Part shown: piece after piece, positions 47,544 to 56,177 of the stretch | How the letters are laid out: the number at the start of each line of letters is the position of its first letter | Numbering within the stretch: the first letter of the stretch is position 1 | DNA from: CAZCDS01 sp964497585 | Lineage (GTDB): Bacteria > Desulfobacterota > Desulfomonilia > Desulfomonilales > Desulfomonilaceae | Assembly: GCA_964497585.1 (NCBI GenBank) | Contig: CAZCDS010000011.1 | Location: forward strand, 67,283 to 131,282 | DNA: 64,000 nt | Direction: 5' to 3' | Translations under genes and position numbers: made by a program | Notes under the pieces: generated by a model | What the model saw: only the letters and a program-made list of their open reading frames with translations | Told to the model about the DNA's origin: nothing | Database searches by the model: none

Positions 47544-49659
47544 ACCTGCTCTCACGCTGAAAGTGGCCGAAGCTCTCAGTAAGGACATGGGGAGGGCATA
47601 TGCTCGCATTGATCCGGGTGACCTGGAAAGACTCGGAGTCTCCATAGGCGATATCATCGAGGTACGGGGAAAACGAGCTACTGTCTGTAAAGCGATGCCT
47701 GCCTATAAGGATCTGAGAGGTCAGTCCCGGATTCAGTTGGATGGCCTTTCCAGACACAATTCAAAGGCGGGCCTGGACGAGCCGGTGAAGGTGAGGAAGG
47801 TTGTGTGCCGGCCTGCCAAGGAAGTGGTCCTGACTCCTTCGGCCGCGCCGATTTCAGGACGAGATCTGGCATATATTGGGAGTCTTCTGGACGGCCTGCC
47901 CGTGGTGGATGGCGACTTGATCAGGGCGGTGCTTTTCGGGAGCCGTTCGGCTGATTTCAAGGTCGAGGCTACCAGCCCCAAAGGGCCTGTGCTGATCAAT
48001 TCCACTACGAGCCTTACTGTCGGCAAAGCCCAAGAGACGCAGAAGTCAAGGACCATCTCGTACGAAGATGTGGGCGGGCTGAAACCTCAACTTCAGAGGA
48101 TCCGGGAGATGATTGAACTCCCGCTCCGCTGTCCCGAGGTATTTGAGCGCTTGGGCATCGACGCCCCGAAAGGGGTGCTCCTTTTCGGTCCGCCGGGATG
48201 CGGCAAGACGCTAATTGCTCGGGCAATCGCCAATGAGACCGAAGCGAACTTCTTTTCCCTGAGCGGACCCGAGGTGATTCATAAGTTCTATGGAGAGAGC
48301 GAGGCACACCTGCGGAAAATATTTGCCGAAGCTGCACGGCGGGGTCCGAGCATTCTGTTCCTCGACGAAGTGGATGCCATCGCCCCGAAGAGAGAGAAGG
48401 TTGTAGGAGATGTTGAGAAACGTGTCGTTGCCCAACTCCTGGCTCTCATGGACGGGCTTGAGCAACGCAGCAGCGTAATCGTGATCGCCGCAACAAACAT
48501 TCCCAATGCCGTTGATCCTGCGCTGAGGCGACCGGGTCGCTTCGACCGCGAGATCACCATCCCGATCCCTGATCGAAACGGACGGCTCGAGATTATTGAG
48601 ATCCACAGTCGGGGAATGCCTCTGGCCCAAGATGTGGACTTGAATCACCTGGCGGAAATTACGCACGGATGCGTTGGCGCGGATCTGGAGGCCTTGTGTC
48701 GGGAGGCGGCAATGATATGCTTACGACGCATTATGCCGGAGATTGATTTCTCTGTTGGACAGATTCCCTACGAACAGTTGATGAGCCTCGAAGTTCACAT
48801 GGACGATTTCCTCACCGCCATGAAGGATGTGGAGCCGTCGGCAATACGAGAGGTCTTCGTCGAAGTGCCTGACGTACGCTGGGCTGACGTGGGTGGACAT
48901 GAAAGGATCAAGGCACAACTCGTCGAATCAGTGGAATGGCCACTGAAGTATCCTCACCTCTTTGAGCAGGCGGGAACAAAGCCGCCGACGGGTATCCTCC
49001 TCTCCGGCCCTCCCGGTTGTGGCAAAACAATGTTGGCGAAGGCGGTCGCCAACGAGAGCAAAGTCAACTTCATATCGATAAAGGGTCCCGCGCTGCTTTC
49101 CAAGTACGTCGGAGAATCAGAGGAGGCCGTCCGAGAGGTGTTTCGCAAAGCACGGCAAGCTTCTCCCTGCATTGTTTTCTTCGACGAAATTGATGCCCTG
49201 ATACCGGCCCGGGGCAGCGGCTCAGGCGACTCCCGCGTCTCGGAGCGGGTCCTCAGTCAGTTCCTGGCCGAGCTTGATGGCATTGAGGAGCTCAAAGGAG
49301 TCCTGGTTCTGGGCGCCACCAATAGAGCCGATATGCTGGATCCTGCTGCACTAAGACCCGGTCGGTTTGACGAGGTGGTGGAGATCCCGATGCCTGACGA
49401 AAGTGAGCGCCAAGAGATTTTTGCCATCCACCTGCGAAACAAACCTTTGGCTGGCGAGATAGACCGGAATGATCTCGCGTCGCGGTCAGAGGGCTTCAGC
49501 GGAGCCGAGATCGCTTACGTTTCCAACAGAGCCGCCTTGCGAGCAGTGAGACGCGCGGTGGAATCATATAACGAGACCCCACCCGGCCAAGTCAGTGTCA
49601 TGGTGAGTCCCGCTGACATAGCAGCTGCCCTGGAGGAGGTAAGCGAGGTCTTGAAGTGA
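47527..49659 (+). CDS. Cdc48/VAT-like double AAA ATPase in the gas vesicle operon
   Basis: A 710-residue protein; ATG 47527 has GAGGAGGG upstream. Residues about 8-90 form a Cdc48-type N-domain (LTLKVAEALSKDMGRAYARI, IGDIIEVRGKR). D1 has Walker A GPPGCGKT near residue 222, Walker B ILFLDEVDAI and LRRPGRFDREI. D2 has GPPGCGKT near 496, IVFFDEIDAL and LRPGRFDEVVEIP. Cdc48/VAT proteins are hexameric unfoldases that extract or remodel protein complexes. Located between gvpH and gvpF/L genes, it may remodel Gvp assemblies or prevent GvpA aggregation; this is inference. Its stop overlaps the next start (GTGA). Confidence 0.85.
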   Translation: MGTKSEPALTLKVAEALSKDMGRAYARIDPGDLERLGVSIGDIIEVRGKRATVCKAMPAYKDLRGQSRIQLDGLSRHNSKAGLDEPVKVRKVVCRPAKEVVLTPSAAPISGRDLAYIGSLLDGLPVVDGDLIRAVLFGSRSADFKVEATSPKGPVLINSTTSLTVGKAQETQKSRTISYEDVGGLKPQLQRIREMIELPLRCPEVFERLGIDAPKGVLLFGPPGCGKTLIARAIANETEANFFSLSGPEVIHKFYGESEAHLRKIFAEAARRGPSILFLDEVDAIAPKREKVVGDVEKRVVAQLLALMDGLEQRSSVIVIAATNIPNAVDPALRRPGRFDREITIPIPDRNGRLEIIEIHSRGMPLAQDVDLNHLAEITHGCVGADLEALCREAAMICLRRIMPEIDFSVGQIPYEQLMSLEVHMDDFLTAMKDVEPSAIREVFVEVPDVRWADVGGHERIKAQLVESVEWPLKYPHLFEQAGTKPPTGILLSGPPGCGKTMLAKAVANESKVNFISIKGPALLSKYVGESEEAVREVFRKARQASPCIVFFDEIDALIPARGSGSGDSRVSERVLSQFLAELDGIEELKGVLVLGATNRADMLDPAALRPGRFDEVVEIPMPDESERQEIFAIHLRNKPLAGEIDRNDLASRSEGFSGAEIAYVSNRAALRAVRRAVESYNETPPGQVSVMVSPADIAAALEEVSEVLK

Positions 49660-50465
49660 AAAAGGCGATTTACTTGTTTTGCATAGCTCGTCTGGACCTG
49701 CTTCCACCGCTGGCCGGCAAGAAGGGGGTGGACGGAACTGAAGAGCTTTTTGTGGAAGAGTTTGATGGCTTGACCGCTGTCGTGTGTGAGGTCCCCCTCG
49801 AAGAATTTGCGGGCTCTTCCGCCGAAGCAAGGCTTGGAGACCTGGCCTGGGTCGGCCCCAGAGCCGTGCGTCACGCACAGGTCGTAGCAGAGGTGATGAA
49901 ATATTCTCCGGTGCTGCCGGCTTCTTTCGGAACGCTGTTTTCTTCATTGGAAGCCTTGGGAAGGCTTGTGCAAGTCAATCGGGCGGAGATAGCCAACTTT
50001 TTGGCTTCCATAGAGGACAAGGAGGAGTGGGCTGTCAAGGGCTTCCTCTCGCGGTCGAAGGCAACGGAAGCGATTGCCTCCAGGAGCCTTGCCGAGCAAC
50101 GGGAAGCTCTCAAGTCAATGTCCCAGGGACTACGCTATTTCAAGGAGAAACAAATCCGGGCCGAGGCCGAGAGGCGGCTAAACGCATGGTTGAAGGAAGT
50201 CTCCAGCCGTGTGGCGGATGCATTGACCGGGTGTTCGGTCAAGTGGCGGAAACGGGACATCGTTCACCAGACCGGAGAAGGAAGCGGTGAGGAGACTGTT
50301 CTCAACTGGGCCTTCCTGGTGAAGCGGAGCAGCCTGCCTGCTTTCAGGGGCCGGATCACCAGGGCTAACAGCGACCTGCGTGACCAAGGGCTTTCCTTCT
50401 CCAGTTCGGGGCCGTGGCCTCCCTATAGCTTTTGTCCCACGTTCAGGGCGGAGCCTGGAACATGA
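49656..50465 (+). CDS. Gas vesicle protein GvpF/GvpL family (copy 1)
   Basis: A 269-residue protein starting at GTG 49656 within the stop of the AAA ATPase gene. GvpL/F marks: KAIYLFCIARLD at the start, VLPASFGTLFSSLEAL near residue 88, and a second half ending NWAFLVKR and SSGPWPPYSFCPTF. GvpF/L proteins are minor vesicle components that contact GvpA early in assembly. The next gene starts in the ATGA overlap. It is one of three family members in this locus. Confidence 0.85.
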   Translation: MKKAIYLFCIARLDLLPPLAGKKGVDGTEELFVEEFDGLTAVVCEVPLEEFAGSSAEARLGDLAWVGPRAVRHAQVVAEVMKYSPVLPASFGTLFSSLEALGRLVQVNRAEIANFLASIEDKEEWAVKGFLSRSKATEAIASRSLAEQREALKSMSQGLRYFKEKQIRAEAERRLNAWLKEVSSRVADALTGCSVKWRKRDIVHQTGEGSGEETVLNWAFLVKRSSLPAFRGRITRANSDLRDQGLSFSSSGPWPPYSFCPTFRAEPGT

Positions 50466-51253
50466 AATGGCTTATGTATTGTGTCTTCGCGCACTGCAGC
50501 GATGCATTTGAGAATATTCCCCCAGGCGTCCAGGGGAGACCTGTCGTGACGCTGAAAAGCAAGGCTCTTGGCACAGCGGTCTCCCAGATAGACATGTCAA
50601 CGGGTTCCTGCCACACTGCATCGCTGACAGCCTATCACAATGTAATAGCAGCCCTTCATAGTCAACGCACTGTTGTTCCACTGCGTTTTGGCGCCTTCTT
50701 TTCCGAGAGGGTTGAGATAAAGAGACTCCTGGAGTCTAAACAAGAAGGCTACCGGATCCTGCTGAAAGAGCTCGACGGCTGCGTGGAAATGGGGATCAGA
50801 GTCATTCTGGATGAGCCGGAAAGCTCAACTGGTGATCTTCCCACGGTCTCCGGTTCCTCCCACCACGAATTCGCAAGAGGTCCCGATTCTGGGCGATCGT
50901 ACCTGCAGCTCCGCAAAAGACACTATTCGTTGCGAGCAATGCTGAGCAAAGAAGCTCAACATGCTATGGAAAGGTACAGGGCGCCTTTCGAAGGGTTGTT
51001 TGCAAAATGCAGAGCAGAGCCTTCCACGGTGACGGGCCACGGCCGCGAACGTACCGTACCTGTGCTCTCATTGTATTTCCTTGTTCCAAGAGGATCCTTG
51101 GCTGCCTTCCGCGCGGCGTTTCGAGAGTTGAGCTCCCTTGAATCGAGAGGAATCCTACTAAGCGGCCCCTGGCCGCCCTACAACTTCGTGTTGCCCGAAG
51201 ATTCCCCGTGTTCCGACGTTGCTGCGCGCGCTCTCTCCGACAGAGGTATGTAA
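50462..51253 (+). CDS. Gas vesicle protein GvpF/GvpL family (copy 2)
   Basis: A 263-residue protein from ATG 50462, overlapping the previous stop by 4 bases. Marks: KWLMYCVFAH at the N-terminus, TVVPLRFGAFFS near residue 75 and the closing SGPWPPYNFV. It is diverged from copies 1 and 3, with an insert around residues 120-145. Its stop overlaps the ATG of the histidine kinase (TAATG), directly linking vesicle and signalling genes in one transcript. Confidence 0.83.
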   Translation: MKWLMYCVFAHCSDAFENIPPGVQGRPVVTLKSKALGTAVSQIDMSTGSCHTASLTAYHNVIAALHSQRTVVPLRFGAFFSERVEIKRLLESKQEGYRILLKELDGCVEMGIRVILDEPESSTGDLPTVSGSSHHEFARGPDSGRSYLQLRKRHYSLRAMLSKEAQHAMERYRAPFEGLFAKCRAEPSTVTGHGRERTVPVLSLYFLVPRGSLAAFRAAFRELSSLESRGILLSGPWPPYNFVLPEDSPCSDVAARALSDRGM

Positions 51254-52755
51254 TGGATCGAACAGAAGTGGCAGATTCAAAGGGCGGGATGGAAAAGAAA
51301 ACAGTGTATTCGGACCGATACAGAGAGCTCTTCGAGATGCTTCTGGAAGCAATTCCTTCGTCTGTACTCCTGATAGACCGCGATCTGCGCATCGTGCGCG
51401 CAAACAAGAACTTTGTGGAGAAAAGTCGCAGGACCAGATCGACGGTCATGGGAAGAAAACTCGAAGCAGTGTTGCCCGCTGCCATTGTCGAGCGTGCAGA
51501 CATGGCCGGGCGAGTATGCAAGGTCTTTGAGAGCAAGCGCCCGACACTGGGCGAGCGGCTCACCTATCGTGCCCCCGGAATCCCGATCCGCATCTACTAT
51601 TACAGAATCCTTCCTTTCTTGTTGCGCGAGCGCGTGGAGATGGCCGTGTTGCTTATGGATGACGTGACTGAGCGCGTGAGGCTGAGCGAGGAGGTACGGA
51701 GGATCGAACGTCATCTGGCCAGCGTGGTAGAGAGTGCCTGGGATGTGGTACTCTCAACCGATTCGCGAGGCCGCGTACTTACCTGGAACAGTGCCGCTGA
51801 GCGACTCACCGCCTTCACTCTCGAGGAAGTGAGAGGAACCCTTTTGGGGGAGAGATGCGTGCCTGAACAACGTGGAAAACTGGAGAGCATTTTAGAAACC
51901 ATCAGGTCGACCGCCACTTCCACGACAGGAGAATTGGATCTGGTCACGAGAAAAGGCGGACGGATCCCCATCGACTGGGTCTTCTCTCCCATGAAAGATG
52001 AGAGCACCCATGACATCGGCATAGTGGCGGTAGGCAGGGACCTGAGTGAACAGCGAAAGCTTGAACACCAACTGCTGCAATCACATAAGCTGGCAGCTCT
52101 GGGAGTCATGGCCGGGGGAATAGCCCATGAAATCAGAAACCCTCTGGCCATATGTTCTTCCGCCGCCCAGTTTCTTCAGGATGAGGAAATAACCTCGGAG
52201 TTTCGCAAAGAGTGCGTGGAGAGGGTCTTGGCAGGGGTCCAGAGGGCATCGGTCATTATTGAGAACCTCTTGAGGTTTGCGCGCCCTGCAGCTCCTACTA
52301 CAGAGATGCGGGAGTTGGACCTCGTGCCCTTGATCCAGGAGGCACTCGGACTCGTGGCCAACCAAGCCAAGATTCAAAAAGTCTTGACCTCGCTGCGCCT
52401 CTCGAGTGAACGGGTGCTGATCTCCGGGAACCCCGAGCTGCTTCGACAAGTGTTGCTGAACCTCTTGCTCAACGCGATAAATGCCATGGCAGATGGCGGC
52501 CATTTGCAGATTTCCGTGGAGAAGGGGGGGGGCGAAGTATTCGTCCGCGTTGCAGACACCGGACAAGGAATTCCCGAAGAATCTATCGAGAAGGTATTTG
52601 ATCCCTTCTACACCATGTCTCCGGTGGGACAAGGGACAGGGCTTGGCCTCTCTATTTGTTACTCCATAATCAAGCAGCATTTTGGGAGTATCGAGGTGAC
52701 CAGTCTTCCAGATAAAGGAACCGAATTCACCGTCAGGTTGCCAACTCTCGGGTGA
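51253..52755 (+). CDS. PAS-PAS histidine kinase within the gas vesicle operon
   Basis: A 500-residue protein from ATG 51253. It has two PAS domains (about 22-135 and 150-268), a HisKA box with the phospho-acceptor His in GGIAHEIRNPLAI, and a HATPase with an N-box LLNLLLNAINAM, DTGQGIP and GTGLGLSICYSI. No transmembrane helices are seen, so an intracellular signal (redox, energy, oxygen) is likely. It is flanked by gvpF/L and a lone receiver. The receiver at 52759 and the NtrC-type regulator at 45572 are candidate phosphate acceptors. Confidence 0.85.
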   Translation: MDRTEVADSKGGMEKKTVYSDRYRELFEMLLEAIPSSVLLIDRDLRIVRANKNFVEKSRRTRSTVMGRKLEAVLPAAIVERADMAGRVCKVFESKRPTLGERLTYRAPGIPIRIYYYRILPFLLRERVEMAVLLMDDVTERVRLSEEVRRIERHLASVVESAWDVVLSTDSRGRVLTWNSAAERLTAFTLEEVRGTLLGERCVPEQRGKLESILETIRSTATSTTGELDLVTRKGGRIPIDWVFSPMKDESTHDIGIVAVGRDLSEQRKLEHQLLQSHKLAALGVMAGGIAHEIRNPLAICSSAAQFLQDEEITSEFRKECVERVLAGVQRASVIIENLLRFARPAAPTTEMRELDLVPLIQEALGLVANQAKIQKVLTSLRLSSERVLISGNPELLRQVLLNLLLNAINAMADGGHLQISVEKGGGEVFVRVADTGQGIPEESIEKVFDPFYTMSPVGQGTGLGLSICYSIIKQHFGSIEVTSLPDKGTEFTVRLPTLG

Positions 52756-52758
52756 AGG

Positions 52759-53190
52759 ATGCATCCGCAAATGCAAGAAGAGGAAGGGCTGATGTTTCTG
52801 ATCGTAGATGATGAGCCCAACATGTGTTGGGCGCTGGAAAATCTGTTGAAGAAAGAGGCGATTGTTTCGAAGCAGGCCAAGCTAGCGGAGGACGCGCTTC
52901 GATTGATGGAATCGAACCGATTCACGATGGCTTTTCTGGACCTGAAGCTGCCCGATATGGATGGCCTGGAATTGGCTCGACGGATCAAATCGATCGATCC
53001 TGCGGTGAGGATCGTGATGGTCTCGGGTTACTCCTATAGAGATGACGAGCCCATGCGCCTCTCGTTGGAGGAGGGGCTGATATGCGATTTCATCGCCAAA
53101 CCTTTTCTGCATGCTGACATCATAAGGACCATCAAGACCTACGGTTACGGTAAGACACCCTCGTGGAAGACCCAGGAGTCTGCTCCCTGA
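52759..53190 (+). CDS. Stand-alone response regulator receiver
   Basis: 143 residues from ATG 52759, or 132 if ATG 52792 (with AGGAAGGG before it) is used; the second start gives MFLIVDDEPN, typical of receivers. Acceptor Asp is in MAFLDLKLPDMDG, Thr/Ser switch in VMVSGYS, and Lys in DFIAKPF. There is no output domain. It starts 3 bases after the kinase. It could be a phosphate shuttle to the sigma-54 regulator, or control a protein directly. Confidence 0.82.
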   Translation: MHPQMQEEEGLMFLIVDDEPNMCWALENLLKKEAIVSKQAKLAEDALRLMESNRFTMAFLDLKLPDMDGLELARRIKSIDPAVRIVMVSGYSYRDDEPMRLSLEEGLICDFIAKPFLHADIIRTIKTYGYGKTPSWKTQESAP

Positions 53191-53314
53191 CCGGGGACTG
53201 CCTTCCATAGCATCAAATCCCCACCTTCCTAGCCCTCCCTGCATTGCTCACGGGATTGCGTCAAAAACTGCTGAAAAACCAGCTGATTATGGGCAATTCA
53301 ATTCTGATGCGTTC

Positions 53315-53330
53315 TGGCACAAAAGTTGCT
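53315..53330 (+). promoter_or_regulatory. Sigma-54 (-24/-12) promoter of gvpA
   Basis: TGGCACAAAAGTTGCT fits the sigma-54 consensus TGGCAC-N5-TTGCT with exact GG/GC spacing. The predicted start near 53341 leaves a leader of about 60 bases with AGGAAAGGAGG before gvpA. It lies in a 210-base gap between the lone receiver gene and gvpA. Its presence together with the locus-encoded NtrC-type regulator suggests that structural-protein expression is under dedicated sigma-54 control. Confidence 0.75.
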
Positions 53331-53400
53331 TCCTCTCCGAGAGACTTTACCGAATAGTCAGGCCTGACAACATCAAAAACTCCAGGAAAGGAGGATGGAA

Positions 53401-53619
53401 ATGGCCAAGATCCAGAAGTCAACTGATTCGTCCAGTCTTGCCGAGGTGGTGGATCGTATCCTGGACAAAGGTATTGTGATCGATGCCTGGGCAAAGGTGT
53501 CTCTTGTCGGCATCGAACTCGTCTCTGTCGAGGCAAGAGTGGTTGTAGCCTCGGTCGAGACCTATCTGAAATACGCAGAGGCAATCGGCTTGACCGCTAC
53601 AGCTGCGGCTCCTGCGTAA
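53401..53619 (+). CDS. gvpA: Gas vesicle structural protein GvpA
   Basis: A 72-residue protein. ATG 53401 is preferred to 53395 because GGAGG is then 6-7 bases away. It carries the GvpA core SLAEVVDRILDKGIVIDAWAKVSLVGIEL, here split as SLAEVVDRILDKG, IVIDAWAKVSLVG and EARVVVASVETYLKYAEA, matching the helix-strand-strand-helix rib protein. GvpA forms the hydrophobic wall of gas vesicles. It is preceded by its own sigma-54 promoter and followed by a strong hairpin, as expected for a highly expressed gene. Confidence 0.92.
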   Translation: MAKIQKSTDSSSLAEVVDRILDKGIVIDAWAKVSLVGIELVSVEARVVVASVETYLKYAEAIGLTATAAAPA

Positions 53620-53647
53620 CGCGGAGAAGGTCGGGTTTGCCAGCGTC

Positions 53648-53668
53648 GCGGGGGGTCCAGCCCCCCGC
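53648..53668 (+). terminator. GC-rich hairpin directly after gvpA
   Basis: GCGGGGGG, loop TCCAG, CCCCCCGC: an 8-base perfect stem starting 29 bases after the gvpA stop. No long T-run follows. It probably acts as a partial terminator or mRNA stabiliser, giving gvpA transcripts in excess over the downstream accessory genes. Confidence 0.6.
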
Positions 53669-53771
53669 TTACTGTCATGGCCTACCACGGTTAAGAGGTC
53701 CAGATCCACTCCCACGGTTGCCTGGACCGATCACCGAAGGGCCGGAGGTCAAGAAGCGTGGAGGAGAAGAT

Positions 53772-54281
53772 ATGGGGAACCTGGGTAAAGACTACGGGCG
53801 GTTACGAGGGGAAATTGCGGCCTGGAAGGAATCCAGACGAGATCTTCTCAACGACGTGGCGCGCAAGGCCGCGCAGAGAAAGGGCGTTGAGTCGGCAGTG
53901 CGGAGGGAATCCCGGAAATCACTCTCGGAGAGGGCCGCAAAGGACAAGAGCGAGCGAAAAAAGATCCTGTCGGACATGGCCGCAAAGAACAAGATCGAGC
54001 GACGGAAATTTGAATCGGATTTGAAACAGGAAGTTGCCGCGACATTGAGGGGATATCGAACTGCGCTGGCCACTATGGCCGAGAATTCCAAGGCTCACAG
54101 ACAAGGATTTGTGTCCGGGCTCCAGACTGCCGTCCACGAACTGAGGCAGGAAGTAGCCTCCGATATACTGGACGCACGCAATGCCTGGGCGGGGTACTCG
54201 CGCTTGGGCGGGGAAGAAACGGCTGAGCCGAAAACACAACGGGTGACGGCTCAGCAACCCGAGGTCGGTGCCGAAGATTAG
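53772..54281 (+). CDS. Coiled-coil protein next to gvpA, candidate GvpC-like
   Basis: A 169-residue protein from ATG 53772 with GGAGGAG upstream. It is nearly all helical and highly charged, with recurring units such as SERAAKDKSERKKIL, DMAAKNKIERRKFESDL and TMAENSKAHRQGFVSGL. The period is not strict. Position directly after gvpA and amphipathic repeats recall GvpC, the external strengthening protein, but there is no clear 33-residue repeat, so this is inference. It has no signal peptide. It could also be an assembly scaffold. Confidence 0.6.
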   Translation: MGNLGKDYGRLRGEIAAWKESRRDLLNDVARKAAQRKGVESAVRRESRKSLSERAAKDKSERKKILSDMAAKNKIERRKFESDLKQEVAATLRGYRTALATMAENSKAHRQGFVSGLQTAVHELRQEVASDILDARNAWAGYSRLGGEETAEPKTQRVTAQQPEVGAED

Positions 54282-54373
54282 GGAGGCTGGAGGCTCATGG
54301 GGGTACCGGTGGCAAACGAGGGGAGTCGGGATAATAGGACCAGGAGTGGCCTGGCAGGATCTGGGGTGCACAA

Positions 54374-54721
54374 GTGGCTGAAAACGAACAGTTCGTGGAA
54401 GAGACTTGCGCCTTTTGTGGTGGCACGGGGAGAGACCCCTTCGGAATCCTGTCATGGCTCTCCACCTGTTGTGTCTGCGGCGGTAAGGGCGTCGTGCGAA
54501 TCCGAAAGCCGTACAAACGCTGTCCGCACTGTCAGGGAAGCGGAGCAGTCAAGACCCTCACGTGCACTGCGTGTCTGGGAACGGGTTTCGTTTCCTTGCC
54601 GGAAGGTCCGACAATGGTATGCCCCGTATGTCGTGGCTCGGGGGACGATGCCTCGATCCCTTCCATGGCTTGTCTCCGTTGTCGTGGACGAGGATTTGTG
54701 AAGGTGAACGAAGAAGAATAG
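54374..54721 (+). CDS. Protein with six DnaJ-type CxxCxGxG zinc motifs
   Basis: 115 residues from GTG 54374. Six zinc-finger repeats are visible: CAFCGGTG, CCVCGGKG, CPHCQGSG, CTACLGTG, CPVCRGSG and CLRCRGRG. Real DnaJ has four and also a J-domain, which is absent here. In DnaJ this region binds zinc and client proteins, so a chaperone-like role with GvpA is plausible. It precedes gvpN by 81 bases. Confidence 0.75.
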   Translation: MAENEQFVEETCAFCGGTGRDPFGILSWLSTCCVCGGKGVVRIRKPYKRCPHCQGSGAVKTLTCTACLGTGFVSLPEGPTMVCPVCRGSGDDASIPSMACLRCRGRGFVKVNEEE

Positions 54722-54802
54722 TCTCAGCGTTGACGAACACGAAGGGCTTTGCCTCTGACGTCGATCATAATCTATCAGCAAAGCTTTCCCGCCAGGGCGG
54801 CA

Positions 54803-55873
54803 ATGAAACGGAGGGAGCGAGTGACCGTAACCAGTGAGGACCTGAAGATCGTGCCCTTGGCGTCAGGGTTGGTTCCGACGCATGGCGACAGGGTCGAGCC
54901 AGAACCCAGTGAGGACTTCGTAGCAACAGGTGTTATCGAGGAGACCACCCGACGTACTATGGCGTACATGAAAGTGGGGTATTCGGTTCACTTCGCGGGA
55001 CCCGCGGGTACCGGCAAGACGACCCTTGCTTTCCACGTTGCAGCCAAACGGGGCCGGCCGGTTGTCCTGATTCACGGGGATCACGAGTTCGGAAGTTCCG
55101 ACCTCGTAGGCCGTGACTCCGGGTATCGCAAATTCAAGCTTGTAGACAATTTCATACATTCCGTGCTCAAATCGGAAGAAGAGATGCGCAGTCTCTGGGT
55201 GGACAACCGCCTGACAACGGCATGTCGCAAAGGCTACACCCTCATCTATGACGAGTTCACCCGTTCCAGGCCCGAGGCGAACAATGTCCTGCTCAGCATC
55301 CTGGAGGAGGGGATTCTCAATATTCCCAGCCTTCGTGAGGCAGGAGACGGGTACTTGGATGTGCATCCCGAGTTCCGGGCAATTCTTACCTCAAATCCCG
55401 AGGAGTACGCGGGCGTCCACAAGACCCAGGATGCCCTGCTCGACAGGGTGATCACCATTCACTTGGACCATTACGATCGAGACGGCGAAATCGAAATCAC
55501 TATGAAAAAATCCGGTGTCACCCGCAATGATGCAGAGAGTATCGTAGACATCGTCCGGGAGCTGCGTACTAAGGGCGTGAACAATCACAGGCCGACCATA
55601 AGGGCGTGCATAGCCGTAGCTAGGCTGCTGGTCTATCTGGGAGGACACGCGGAGGAGACTAATCCTCTGTTTATGTCCGTTTGTCGGGATGTTTTGAGTA
55701 GAGACACATTAAGAGTCACGAGGGCAGGGCAGCCACTCATGAGGGAAAAAGTCGAGGAGACAATCGAAAGAGTGTGCAGAAGAAAGAGACGTCACAATCC
55801 GAACGGCTCTCCCGTCGCTCCGCGTCACCCTGAGGAGAAGACTGATGGCATTGAAGAGCGTATCGGACATTAG
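54803..55873 (+). CDS. gvpN: Gas vesicle protein GvpN (AAA+ ATPase)
   Basis: A 356-residue protein. ATG 54803 is preferred to TTG 54749; GTG 54822 with GGAGGGAG is another option. The MoxR-type AAA+ core has Walker A FAGPAGTGKTTLA near residue 67, DHEFGSSDLVG, Walker B LIYDEFTRSRPE, sensor ILTSNPEEYAG and LLDRVITIHL. GvpN is a conserved ATPase that promotes vesicle enlargement. The C-terminal tail is basic (RKRRHN). The next gene starts 29 bases before its end. Confidence 0.88.
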   Translation: MKRRERVTVTSEDLKIVPLASGLVPTHGDRVEPEPSEDFVATGVIEETTRRTMAYMKVGYSVHFAGPAGTGKTTLAFHVAAKRGRPVVLIHGDHEFGSSDLVGRDSGYRKFKLVDNFIHSVLKSEEEMRSLWVDNRLTTACRKGYTLIYDEFTRSRPEANNVLLSILEEGILNIPSLREAGDGYLDVHPEFRAILTSNPEEYAGVHKTQDALLDRVITIHLDHYDRDGEIEITMKKSGVTRNDAESIVDIVRELRTKGVNNHRPTIRACIAVARLLVYLGGHAEETNPLFMSVCRDVLSRDTLRVTRAGQPLMREKVEETIERVCRRKRRHNPNGSPVAPRHPEEKTDGIEERIGH

Positions 55874-56177
55874 GGGAGTGAACCACATGGTCACTCATTC
55901 CGGAAGGGCTCATAGTGCTGCTCTTCCGCACATCACCTACCTGAAGCTCAGTTGCTTGGAGAAGGAGAAGGCCAGAATAGAAAAGGAGAAGCAAAGCGCG
56001 GCCGCCAGGATCAGATCCATCGATGAACGCATCGAGGGGATCGAGGCCGAAAAGGCCGTACTCCTTGCCAGGCTTGAAAACAAGGAAGCGAACGGCGCCG
56101 GTCGGTACGGTACGGGCTCCTGTGGTCGGTCGCACGCTCTGTGCTCACCGACAAGCGGATTCAAGATCAGATATTGA
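55845..56177 (+). CDS. Small coiled-coil protein overlapping the end of gvpN
   Basis: A 110-residue frame from ATG 55845. Residues about 32-80 form a strong coiled coil (LEKEKARIEKEKQSAAARI, IEGIEAEKAVLLARLENKE). The last 30 residues look less ordered. Not recognised as a named Gvp. Overlap with gvpN and helical composition suggest a real accessory protein. Confidence 0.55.
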   Translation: MALKSVSDIRGVNHMVTHSGRAHSAALPHITYLKLSCLEKEKARIEKEKQSAAARIRSIDERIEGIEAEKAVLLARLENKEANGAGRYGTGSCGRSHALCSPTSGFKIRY

